Shown here: positions 52,979-60,586 of the stretch, piece by piece
Layout: every line of letters begins with the position of its first letter
Position numbering within the stretch: position 1 is the first letter of the stretch
Assembly (NCBI RefSeq): GCF_000238295.3
Contig: NZ_AHCD03000044.1
Location: 1,178,001-1,242,000 of the forward strand
From: Pseudoalteromonas rubra
Lineage (GTDB): Bacteria; Pseudomonadota; Gammaproteobacteria; Enterobacterales; Alteromonadaceae
Length of the DNA stretch: 64,000 nucleotides
Reading direction: 5' to 3'
Translations under genes and position numbers: made by a program
Notes under the pieces: generated by a model
Databases searched by the model: none
Told to the model about the DNA's origin: nothing
What the model saw: only the letters and a program-made list of their open reading frames with translations

Positions 52979-53251
52979 TTACTCTTTAGCCGCATTAGCC
53001 ATTTGATAGATAAAGTTAAGTTTGTTGATAAAGTCTTCTTTATTTTTCTCGTGTTGGTAATCGAGGTGGTAGGTATTATGGAACCCAAACCTGAGTAGCA
53101 ATGCACTGCCTTCTAAATAGATTGTATACCCGTCCGGATCTGAGTATGCCCGGATCCCTTCGAACAACTTGCCGCTTTCATCGACATCGCCATGTTGTTG
53201 GATATATTCGTAAACGGCCAGGATCTGGCGACTGTCTAAATCGTTTTTCAT
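52979..53251 (-). CDS. Small conserved protein (DUF3081-like)
   Basis: This 90-aa soluble protein has MKNDLDSRQILAVYEYIQ at the start, YSDPDGYTIYLEGS in the middle and LRFGFHNTYHLDYQ near residue 62. The pattern resembles DUF3081, a small family in Vibrio, Shewanella and Pseudoalteromonas. The ATG at 53251 has AGGAG upstream and is preferred over one 14 codons earlier. Function is unknown. Confidence 0.65.
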   Translation of the reverse strand: MKNDLDSRQILAVYEYIQQHGDVDESGKLFEGIRAYSDPDGYTIYLEGSALLLRFGFHNTYHLDYQHEKNKEDFINKLNFIYQMANAAKE

Positions 53252-53396
53252 CTTACGCTCCTGTTGTTTGCATTGGCGTGCAACTCTACTCAAACGTCTG
53301 TTGGCTGACCGGTTAGTATGAAGTCAACCGAACTAGTTCCACTCTAACCTAAGCTGTGGCAGGATCAATGCCTAAGCTCATATTTTCGGAGTAGTT

Positions 53397-54338
53397 TTGC
53401 AATTACATTTTCTAGGGACCTCGTCAGGTAGCCCGAGCCTGAGCAGAAATGTCTCTGCAACAGGCGTCAGTTTTGATAAAACCAAGTCCTGGTTGCTGGT
53501 GGATTGTGGTGAAGCCACTCAGCACCAACTTATAAAGTCGACCTTGTCTCCTTATCATTTGAGTGTGATTTGTATTAGTCACCTCCATGGCGACCACTGT
53601 TACGGCCTGCCGGGCTTGCTGGCATCAATGGCCATGTCGGGCAGAGTTGAGCCTGTTTGCCTGATTGCACCGCAGGCCGTTATCCAGTTTGTCATGTCGG
53701 CACTAACACTGACTGAGGTTGCACTACCCTTTGACTTAAATACGATGGCAATAGAGCAAAGTGATCAGTCTATTTCTGTTGGCTTTTGTGATATTGAGAT
53801 TATCCCCCTAAAGCACCGGGTGCCGAGTTTTGGCTTTAAGATTAAGGAGACTCTGATCCCCCGAAAGCTTAGGATCAAACAATTGCAGCTCGAAGGGGTT
53901 GCGAGTGGGGCGCATTATAACTTGCTACAAAAAGGCGAGGATGTGATTTATAAAGGCCGGCATTTATCCGCAGCTGCGTACGCGTTTCCCAGTTGGCGGC
54001 CCAGAGTGGTCATTATTTGTGGTGACAATGAAAAGCCTACTTTATTGTCATCCTATTGCGGCGATATCGATATGCTGGTGCATGAGGCAACATTTACACA
54101 CCCAGATCTTATGAGAGTTGGCACACATACCGGGCACAGTGATGCCAAGCGCGTTGCGTTATTTGCTCAACAACACAGTATACCAGCTTTGACGCTTACC
54201 CATTTTAGTGTTCGTTATCATGGTGAAGGGATGCTCGACGACGTAGAGCATGAAGCCAGATCACATTATCAGGGGACGCTGCGTCTGGCTGAAGACTTTT
54301 TGGTTTTAACCATACCAAAACGGTTACTTTCTGAGTGA
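53397..54338 (+). CDS. rnz: Ribonuclease Z (short form, ElaC-like)
   Basis: This 313-aa zinc-dependent endonuclease trims tRNA 3' ends or acts as RNase BN. The metallo-beta-lactamase core motif HLHGDH gives H62, H64, D66 and H67, with further ligands in KHRVPSFGF, CGDN and EATFTH. A final TLTHFSVRY provides the last histidine. The length suits the short bacterial form. TTG at 53397 is the start, with GGAG about 9 nt upstream. Its 3' end overlaps the convergent DUF2252 gene by 15 bp. Confidence 0.93.
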   Translation: MQLHFLGTSSGSPSLSRNVSATGVSFDKTKSWLLVDCGEATQHQLIKSTLSPYHLSVICISHLHGDHCYGLPGLLASMAMSGRVEPVCLIAPQAVIQFVMSALTLTEVALPFDLNTMAIEQSDQSISVGFCDIEIIPLKHRVPSFGFKIKETLIPRKLRIKQLQLEGVASGAHYNLLQKGEDVIYKGRHLSAAAYAFPSWRPRVVIICGDNEKPTLLSSYCGDIDMLVHEATFTHPDLMRVGTHTGHSDAKRVALFAQQHSIPALTLTHFSVRYHGEGMLDDVEHEARSHYQGTLRLAEDFLVLTIPKRLLSE

Positions 54339-55622
54339 ACAGAAAAGCCCCCAGTCTTGTTCGACCTGACTGGCATAGATGTTTGCTGCATTGAGTAGCT
54401 CGGTTTTGACCACGGGTAAAATATCAGCCACGACTTGCTGAAACATCAGTGAGCGGCGATCGCCCCGCATGTGCGCATATGCCAGTGCCATCGCGCAGGC
54501 CTCAGCATATTGGCTTAAGCCATTTCGCTGCGCGGCGCGCTTGCCAAGCACTATGTGCTCCGGATCAATGCCGACGCGAGCATGATGGCGAGAGCGCACC
54601 AGCCAGTGGGTGCCCTGCCATAGTGCATCATCCAGAACCAGGTCGGGCCGGCGTTGCATTTTGCGTTGACAATTGACGGTCAGGTGAGCATGGTTTAGCC
54701 GATTAGTGGGACTCAGATCTGTGTAATAGTGTAATGGTGCGGCAAGTTGCTGCTGTTTAACTTCTACGATGTGATACAGCTCTGCGGATGAACAAAATTT
54801 AGGGCCAACTAGCAGGTAATAACGTTTTAGGTTGTTTGAGCCTGTTCCTGCATCAAGACGTTCAACGCAGTCAATGATCTCATCGTCGACGTAAGGCCGG
54901 AAATATTCGACTAGTGTAGTGCAAAAATCTTCATGCAGCCGTGAAAACTTTTCATCGGCTTCTTTAAATCTGAGCGGGGGATTGTTCAGGTCAACTTCTT
55001 TAGCCAGGCTGCTTTTGAGATTAAAGGCAGCGCCCCCAACCAGACGCTGTAAGCCCTTTTGCCAGCGTTTATGTAAAATGTGCTCCTGACTGAACTCAGT
55101 TAGCGCGCTTTGATTGTTATTTTCCCCGCGCAAAGACGCTTCACAAGTGGCTACATAGCTGTCTATGAAAGTGTGCTGGGCCTGAAGCACTTGCGCTTTA
55201 TCTGCCAGGGGTTTTTGTCTGAGCTTCATATCATCACTGCTGCTTTGGAGCAGGGCGCCTTCTTGTTGCGCCAGAGGTAAGCTCACTAGAAATCGAAACA
55301 AGTCCCAAACTGCATGGCCGACACAGGCATCATCAAAGTCATTGGGTGAGAAAACCAGGGTTTCACCGTGTGAGCCTTCTTCGCTCAAAAACCCGAAATT
55401 GCTGGCGTGACAATCTCCCAGTACGTTGGTGAGGGGAAGCTCGAATAATGACTGGGGCAGTGCAATGATGTCATTTGCCATATCCCGGTACATCAAAGGA
55501 GCGCTGCCGCGGAAAAAGCGAAATGCGCTGGCGGCCATTTTGCTGTGCTTGGGTAATGCCATGTTGGGGTGAGTCCCGTCATGCTGGTCAAAGTACTGAC
55601 CGAGTACGTCTGCTCTTTCCAT
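54324..55622 (-). CDS. DUF2252 family protein
   Basis: This 432-aa cytoplasmic protein of the DUF2252 family has a kinase-like architecture. The segments MAASAFRFFRGSAPLMY, VLGDCHASNFG (a probable catalytic-loop equivalent, near residues 66-76) and FSPNDFDDACVGHAVWDLFRF (an Asp-rich metal-site equivalent) are diagnostic. The biochemical activity is unknown. It is co-transcribed with the PPK2 gene, because its start overlaps the PPK2 stop by one base. That suggests a phosphate-transfer partnership. Confidence 0.9.
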   Translation of the reverse strand: MERADVLGQYFDQHDGTHPNMALPKHSKMAASAFRFFRGSAPLMYRDMANDIIALPQSLFELPLTNVLGDCHASNFGFLSEEGSHGETLVFSPNDFDDACVGHAVWDLFRFLVSLPLAQQEGALLQSSSDDMKLRQKPLADKAQVLQAQHTFIDSYVATCEASLRGENNNQSALTEFSQEHILHKRWQKGLQRLVGGAAFNLKSSLAKEVDLNNPPLRFKEADEKFSRLHEDFCTTLVEYFRPYVDDEIIDCVERLDAGTGSNNLKRYYLLVGPKFCSSAELYHIVEVKQQQLAAPLHYYTDLSPTNRLNHAHLTVNCQRKMQRRPDLVLDDALWQGTHWLVRSRHHARVGIDPEHIVLGKRAAQRNGLSQYAEACAMALAYAHMRGDRRSLMFQQVVADILPVVKTELLNAANIYASQVEQDWGLFCSLRK

Positions 55623-56455
55623 TAGTCCTTCCTCTTGTGGTTAATACCTAAATGCTCTTTTGCTAGCCTGACCACATTCGGGTCCACTGGTGGGGGAGTT
55701 GTATCGACCCCCTCACTAAGCGTTTTTACCAGCGTTTTCAATACTTCTACCCGGGTATACCATTTATGCTCACCGAGTACCAGGTGCCAGGGGGCTTGCT
55801 GGGTGTCGGTTTGGGCAAACATGTCATCGATGGCCTGCTCATAATCGTCACGCCGGTTACGATTGCGAATATCCTCTTCCGTTAGCTTCCAGCGCTTATA
55901 AGGGTTATTGAGGCGTTCTTCGAAGCGTTTTAGTTGTTCTTCTGCACTGATATGCAAGAACAGTTTTACGACTTTAACCTTGTCATCATGGAGCAGGCGC
56001 TCAAATTCATTAATCTCCTGATACGCGCGTTGCCATTCGTCGCGGGTGGCAAACGCTTCAATGCGTTCGACTAATACCCGGCCATAGTAGGAGCGATCAA
56101 AAATTGTCAGGGTGCCTGCTTTTGGTAGTTTGTTGTAGAAACGATAGAGATAATGTCTGCTCTGTTCCTCTGGCTTTGGCGCGCTAATGGGGAATACCTG
56201 ATAACCTCTCGGGTCGAGTCGCTCAGTGATACGGCGAATTGCACCGCCTTTACCAGCCGCATCCCAGCCTTCGAAGACAATCAGGGCGCGGCGTCCCTGA
56301 TGATAATAGGCTTGTTGTACGTGAAGCAGCTCATTTTGCCAGTACTTCAGCGCTCGTCGATATGCTTTTTTGTCATCCAAAGCCGGATGTTCCATCGGGG
56401 CTTTGACCGACATCTGGCGGTTTAGCAGTACACTTAACTTAGGTTCAATATTCAC
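55622..56455 (-). CDS. ppk2: Polyphosphate kinase 2 (polyphosphate:nucleotide phosphotransferase)
   Basis: This 277-aa enzyme transfers phosphate between polyphosphate and nucleoside mono- or diphosphates. Walker A is GWDAAGKGG (about residues 63-71), Walker B is TIFDRSYYGRVLVER (about 116-130), and a lid region carries NPYKRWKLTEEDIRNR. The length and sequence fit the single-domain PPK2 group. AMP versus ADP preference cannot be read off. It is the first gene of a two-gene unit with DUF2252. Confidence 0.94.
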   Translation of the reverse strand: MNIEPKLSVLLNRQMSVKAPMEHPALDDKKAYRRALKYWQNELLHVQQAYYHQGRRALIVFEGWDAAGKGGAIRRITERLDPRGYQVFPISAPKPEEQSRHYLYRFYNKLPKAGTLTIFDRSYYGRVLVERIEAFATRDEWQRAYQEINEFERLLHDDKVKVVKLFLHISAEEQLKRFEERLNNPYKRWKLTEEDIRNRNRRDDYEQAIDDMFAQTDTQQAPWHLVLGEHKWYTRVEVLKTLVKTLSEGVDTTPPPVDPNVVRLAKEHLGINHKRKD

Positions 56456-56756
56456 AGCTGCACCTCATAGGCAGTTTCACTGTCATGACCGCAATACGTT
56501 GTCAGCTACACAACATCTACGCTAGCTCACATAAATGACAGTTTCGTTAAGGTTGTCTAACGACAGGTGAAAACTTAGCTTTAAAAGCGTGCTGAGACAA
56601 CCGGAGTATCCCAATATATTGGCATAGTTTTTACTGCGCCGGATTGATCTGACAGGGCAAATAGTTTGTTAAGGCGCTTTAAAGAACAGTCGAATGACTC
56701 AGGCAAAGAAAAAAGCAGTCGAACGACTGCTTTGACAAGTTACTGTGATATTACGC
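56456..56756. other. Gene-free spacer, 301 bp
   Basis: This stretch has no supported gene. It carries the upstream region of the PPK2 unit on the right-to-left strand and the terminator of the ast unit. Two near copies of CAGTCGAA-GACT occur (about 56689 and 56716). Nothing else is recognised. Confidence 0.5.
56706..56733 (-). terminator. Intrinsic terminator of the astC-astA-DUF1338 unit
   Basis: AAAGCAGTCG and CGACTGCTTT form a 10-bp stem with a tiny loop. On the minus strand it ends in a T-rich tail, 24 nt after the DUF1338 stop. Confidence 0.88.
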
Positions 56757-57560
56757 TTAACGCGCGTTAGTACTTTCGAAAATCTTGTCAGCTGATGCCG
56801 CAACAAAGCCTGTGTAGATTTCGCCATCTGGCTTGTTGTAGCGCAGGGCAAATTCGTAGAAACAGCTTGGAATGCTGAATTCACCGTCACTGAAAGCAAC
56901 CGCATGCTGGTCAGCAAGCGTCGAAGATTGCTCAAGTAGCACTTCTGGTGAACCTTTGATTTCGCCACCTGATGCGTTCAATTCAAATCCGGCGTCTTTT
57001 AGTGCCTGATTAACGGCTTCAATGGTTTCGAAGTTGCTCAGGTGATTGATGCTTACAGTGAAATGGTTTGCGCGGTAACCCCAGGCTGCCATCCATGCTG
57101 CATATTCAGATTCAGCCAAAAGCTGCTTGTAGGTTTCGTGGCTAACTTGCCAATGTGTGCCTGAGTACAAGAAGTTTTCAGCAGTGACTGCTTGCTCATC
57201 GATTTGCTCGACAAGCGCGTTAACAATAGTTTGCAGCTCTGGTGAACACTTTTCTACCAAAAGCTCAGAAATGAATACTTTTGGTTTGGTCGGATCGCTG
57301 TGCTCAAAGTGCTTGGCATACAACTTTTTGGCTTCGAAGTGATATTCGCCGCACTCTTTATAGCCAACCGCTTTGAAATGGGCAGCCAATTTTTCCAGGC
57401 CAATCTTCTCGTGGTTAAAGGTACGCAGTGCGATATGATCGTTGATCACGTCATCTTGTTGCGTAGAACCAAGCAGTTCATGGACTTTAACTGCGGACGG
57501 AGTAACTTCAAGGTAGTTATTCCATAGTTTTTCAAATAAGCTATCTACATTGTTGTGCAT
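56757..57560 (-). CDS. DUF1338 family metalloenzyme (2-oxoadipate dioxygenase/decarboxylase-like)
   Basis: This 267-aa cytoplasmic protein has a VOC-like fold. DHIALRTFNHEKIGLEKL (about residues 40-57) gives the metal-site histidine, with further conserved parts in GYRANHFTVSINHL and the final SCFYEFALRYN. The characterised relative, HglS of Pseudomonas putida, is a larger DUF1338 protein that converts 2-oxoadipate to D-2-hydroxyglutarate in lysine breakdown. This protein is shorter. It follows astA by 130 bp on the same strand and ends at the shared terminator. A role in amino-acid catabolism is inferred from that context. Confidence 0.8.
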   Translation of the reverse strand: MHNNVDSLFEKLWNNYLEVTPSAVKVHELLGSTQQDDVINDHIALRTFNHEKIGLEKLAAHFKAVGYKECGEYHFEAKKLYAKHFEHSDPTKPKVFISELLVEKCSPELQTIVNALVEQIDEQAVTAENFLYSGTHWQVSHETYKQLLAESEYAAWMAAWGYRANHFTVSINHLSNFETIEAVNQALKDAGFELNASGGEIKGSPEVLLEQSSTLADQHAVAFSDGEFSIPSCFYEFALRYNKPDGEIYTGFVAASADKIFESTNAR

Positions 57561-57690
57561 AATGACAATCCTTAAAATGGCGGCTTAGCCGCGTTAAATA
57601 TTACGACTAAGCACGACGCAATTGTTTAAATCGGTTGGAACATCAAGGGAGTGCAAGATGAGTTTTGCTGCCCTGACGTTCGAATGTATT

Positions 57691-58725
57691 TCACAGTAAG
57701 AATCCGCTGATCTCTTCACCGTCAGTAATCTTCAGTGCAGATGCAATGTCTGCAGTGATTCTGAATGAGCTGGTTTCAGCACACCAGTTGACACGAGTAT
57801 CAAAGGTGGCACGAAAATCTGCTAAGTGACAATTTGATACTGACCAGGTTTCACCATTCATGGTGTCTAATTCATCTGGGTCCACAACATGTGCTTTGCC
57901 ACGTTTGGTTTCTCGCACTGTTTTGATGTTATATAGTCTGGACTCGACGGTTGGGCCTGCATCAAACAGGTCCACATAGCCACGATGTTCAAAGCCTTCT
58001 TTTTCAAGCAGGCGCAGGGCAGGCTTGGTTTTCTCATGCACCTGACCGATGACGGCTTGCGCTTTTTTGCTGAGCAAGTTGGCATAAATTGGGTATTTAG
58101 GCATCAGTTCACTGATGAAAACTTTGTCTCCCAGTCCAACCAGGTGGTCCGCTTGCGGGAATTCGATGCTGAAGAAATGTTCCTGTAGCCATTGCCAGAA
58201 AGGAGAGTGTCCATCTTCATCGCTGACGCCACGCATCTCGGCAATTACCGTATCGCTGAAACGGTCAGCATGTAATGCCATAAAGTTAAAACGAGAGCGA
58301 GATAAAAAGCGGCCAGCAAGGCCCTGACGAAATGCTTCCCTGAGGAAAAGGGTACAAATCTCGGAGGCGCCTGTATAGTCATTACACATACTCAGTATAT
58401 CAACTGTGTTGTAGACATTCAGAGTACGTGAATGGTGGACTGTTTTGCCCAAATGATAGTGATACAGAGGTGTTTGCATACCAACTGCGGCTTCTATCGC
58501 GGTTGTGCCCAGGATTTCACCCGTATTACTGTCTTCAAGGACAAATAAGTAGCCTTCGTCCTGTGGTTGTTTAACTGTTTTATCAAAGCTCTGCTCTGAG
58601 CGTGCAATTTTACTGCTCAGCAACTCATCGTCCACCGGCAGCGACGTAAATCCATGACCAGATTCAATCGCGATGGTTTTCAAAGCTGCGAAGTCTTTGT
58701 TTGAAATGGGTCTGAGTACTTGCAT
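57691..58725 (-). CDS. astA: Arginine N-succinyltransferase
   Basis: It succinylates arginine, the first step of the AST route that turns arginine into glutamate. ATG at 58725 gives MQVLRPISNKDF, the usual family start, and the 344-aa length matches E. coli AstA. Recognisable parts are LVLEDSNTGEILGTTAIEA, LGKTVHHSRTLNVYNTVD, TLFLREAFRQGLAGRFLSRS and GYVDLFDAGPTVE. It lies 33 bp after the aminotransferase stop on the same strand. astD, astB and astE are not in the window. Confidence 0.96.
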   Translation of the reverse strand: MQVLRPISNKDFAALKTIAIESGHGFTSLPVDDELLSSKIARSEQSFDKTVKQPQDEGYLFVLEDSNTGEILGTTAIEAAVGMQTPLYHYHLGKTVHHSRTLNVYNTVDILSMCNDYTGASEICTLFLREAFRQGLAGRFLSRSRFNFMALHADRFSDTVIAEMRGVSDEDGHSPFWQWLQEHFFSIEFPQADHLVGLGDKVFISELMPKYPIYANLLSKKAQAVIGQVHEKTKPALRLLEKEGFEHRGYVDLFDAGPTVESRLYNIKTVRETKRGKAHVVDPDELDTMNGETWSVSNCHLADFRATFDTRVNWCAETSSFRITADIASALKITDGEEISGFLL

Positions 58726-58758
58726 AATTTGAACAGGGCGCTGACGCGCCCCTCTCAA

Positions 58759-59964
58759 TTAACCGTTTACAACGTCCGCTACAGCCAGCTCAAAGCGAGC
58801 CAGACCAGCCTGGATATCTTCATCCGGAATGACCAAAGAAGGTGTGAAGCGAACAACATTGGTACCTGCAACCAGTGCCATCAAGCCATGTTTACCGCTG
58901 GCGACCAGGAAGTCACGGGCACGGCCGTTAAATTTGTCATTCAGCACAGCGCCAAGCAATAGCCCTTTACCGCGCACTTCGCTAAAGACATTGTATTTTT
59001 CATTTATGGCAGCCAGACCATCGCGGAATAATTGTTCTTTACGCTTAACATCCGCCAGTAGCTGGGCGTCGTTAACGGTGTCAAATGCTGCTTCAGCAAC
59101 GGCACAGGCCAACGGGTTACCGCCATAGGTTGAGCCATGAGTACCAATTTTCAGGTGCTTAGCAATTTCCTTTGTTGTTAGCATTGCGCCAATTGGGAAA
59201 CCACCACCTAGTGCTTTGGCTGTGGTCAGGATATCTGGAGTGACGTTAAGACCCTGGTAGGCATAAAGATCGCCTGTGCGTCCAACACCGGTTTGTACTT
59301 CGTCAAAGATCAACAACGCGTTGTGCTTGTCACACAGTTCACGGACACCCTGAATAAATTCGCTCGTTGGTGGGATGATCCCGCCTTCACCCTGGAGTGG
59401 CTCCATCATAACCGCACAAGTTTTATCAGAGATAAGCTTGGCGAAGGTCTCAAGATCGTTGTAATCGACGTGTGTAACATCCTGCGGCTTAGGCCCGAAA
59501 CCGTCTGAGTATGCTGCCTGGCCACCTACGGTAACAGTGAAGAAGGTACGACCATGGAAGCCTTTATTGAAGGCGATAATTTGTGTTTTTTCTTCTGAGT
59601 AATTGTCAATGGCCCAGCGACGTGCCAGCTTTAATGCTGCTTCGTTTGCTTCGGCCCCTGAGTTTGCAAAGTAAACTTGCTCACCAAAGGTTGCGTCAGT
59701 GAGTTTTTTCGCCAGGCGAAGAGCTGGTTCGTTGGTCATAACGTTAGACAGGTGCCAGATTTTCTCACCTTGCTCTTTCAACGCGTTCACGAGTGCCGGG
59801 TGACAATGGCCAAGACAGTTTACGGCGATACCCCCAGCGAAATCGATATACTCGTCGCCTTTTTGGTCCCAAACACGTGAACCCTTACCTTTTACCGGGA
59901 TCACTTCAGACGGATTATAGTTAGGTACCATTACTTCGTTAAACAGCTCGCGATTCACTTGCAT
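58759..59964 (-). CDS. astC: Acetylornithine/succinylornithine aminotransferase
   Basis: This 401-aa PLP enzyme serves arginine synthesis (ArgD) and/or succinylornithine transamination in arginine breakdown (AstC). It has FANSGAEANEAALKLAR for the cofactor phosphate, FHGRTFFTVTVGG, IFDEVQTGVGRTG and the PLP lysine in TTAKALGGGFPIG. Association with astA favours AstC, although one gene often does both jobs in Alteromonadales (argD/astC). It is the first gene of the unit. The 178-bp divergent region toward the Lrp-type gene contains TTTGCA-G-TGCAAA and a TGAT-N6-ATCA element (60102-60115) that could be an operator. Confidence 0.94.
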   Translation of the reverse strand: MQVNRELFNEVMVPNYNPSEVIPVKGKGSRVWDQKGDEYIDFAGGIAVNCLGHCHPALVNALKEQGEKIWHLSNVMTNEPALRLAKKLTDATFGEQVYFANSGAEANEAALKLARRWAIDNYSEEKTQIIAFNKGFHGRTFFTVTVGGQAAYSDGFGPKPQDVTHVDYNDLETFAKLISDKTCAVMMEPLQGEGGIIPPTSEFIQGVRELCDKHNALLIFDEVQTGVGRTGDLYAYQGLNVTPDILTTAKALGGGFPIGAMLTTKEIAKHLKIGTHGSTYGGNPLACAVAEAAFDTVNDAQLLADVKRKEQLFRDGLAAINEKYNVFSEVRGKGLLLGAVLNDKFNGRARDFLVASGKHGLMALVAGTNVVRFTPSLVIPDEDIQAGLARFELAVADVVNG

Positions 59965-60077
59965 GACGACTTCCTCTTTAAAAAACTTTACATCTCAGGG
60001 TTGTATTAAGCGCTCATCTGCAACAGATAAAATCGCTTTCCCCGCTTTTTTGTCATTATTACGCGTTGTGTTGTCAA

Positions 60078-60090
60078 TTTGCAGTGCAAA
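60078..60090. promoter_or_regulatory. Candidate Lrp-type operator
   Basis: TTTGCA-G-TGCAAA is a perfect 6-bp inverted repeat between the divergent astC and Lrp-type starts. It lies 114 bp from astC and 53 bp from the regulator start. Confidence 0.4.
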
Positions 60091-60142
60091 AATAAATAAA
60101 ATGATTAAAATATCAGTCAAAATGACGATTTAAGTTTTCACA

Positions 60143-60571
60143 ATGATCCATTCACAAGACGAACGTTTACTTTCTGAACTGAGGAAAAATGCCCGTGCTA
60201 GTATTTCAGAGCTGGCAAGAATTCTCGATATGTCCAGAACCACAGTGCAAAGCCGATTGCAGAAACTGGAGCATAGTGGGGTTATTCAGGGTTACAGTGT
60301 TGAACTGGGCAGACAGTATCAGGAATCTCAGGTTGCAGCCCATGTCTCTATTAAGGTCCGCCAGAAGCTGACTGCGCAAACAAATAATGCACTGAAGCAA
60401 ATTAACAACATTTCAGCTTTATATGCCATTAGTGGCGAGTACGATATGATTGCAGAAGTTGAGGCACAAAGCCTGGAGCAACTCAGTCAGCTGCTCGATG
60501 ACATAGGGAACCTGGAAGGCGTTGAGCGGACAACATCTTCGGTTATCTTAGAAACTAAGTTTAAGCGCTGA
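60143..60571 (+). CDS. Lrp/AsnC family transcriptional regulator
   Basis: This 142-aa protein has an N-terminal helix-turn-helix (LARILDMSRTTVQSRLQKL, about residues 24-42) and a C-terminal RAM/AsnC ligand-binding domain (ALYAISGEYDMIAEVEA, about 92-108). It is divergent from astC-astA-DUF1338 and may regulate this unit in response to an amino acid. That link is inferred from gene order. The short gap to the next, convergent gene is 15 bp. Confidence 0.9.
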   Translation: MIHSQDERLLSELRKNARASISELARILDMSRTTVQSRLQKLEHSGVIQGYSVELGRQYQESQVAAHVSIKVRQKLTAQTNNALKQINNISALYAISGEYDMIAEVEAQSLEQLSQLLDDIGNLEGVERTTSSVILETKFKR

Positions 60572-60586
60572 GGTGAGACTACCTCG

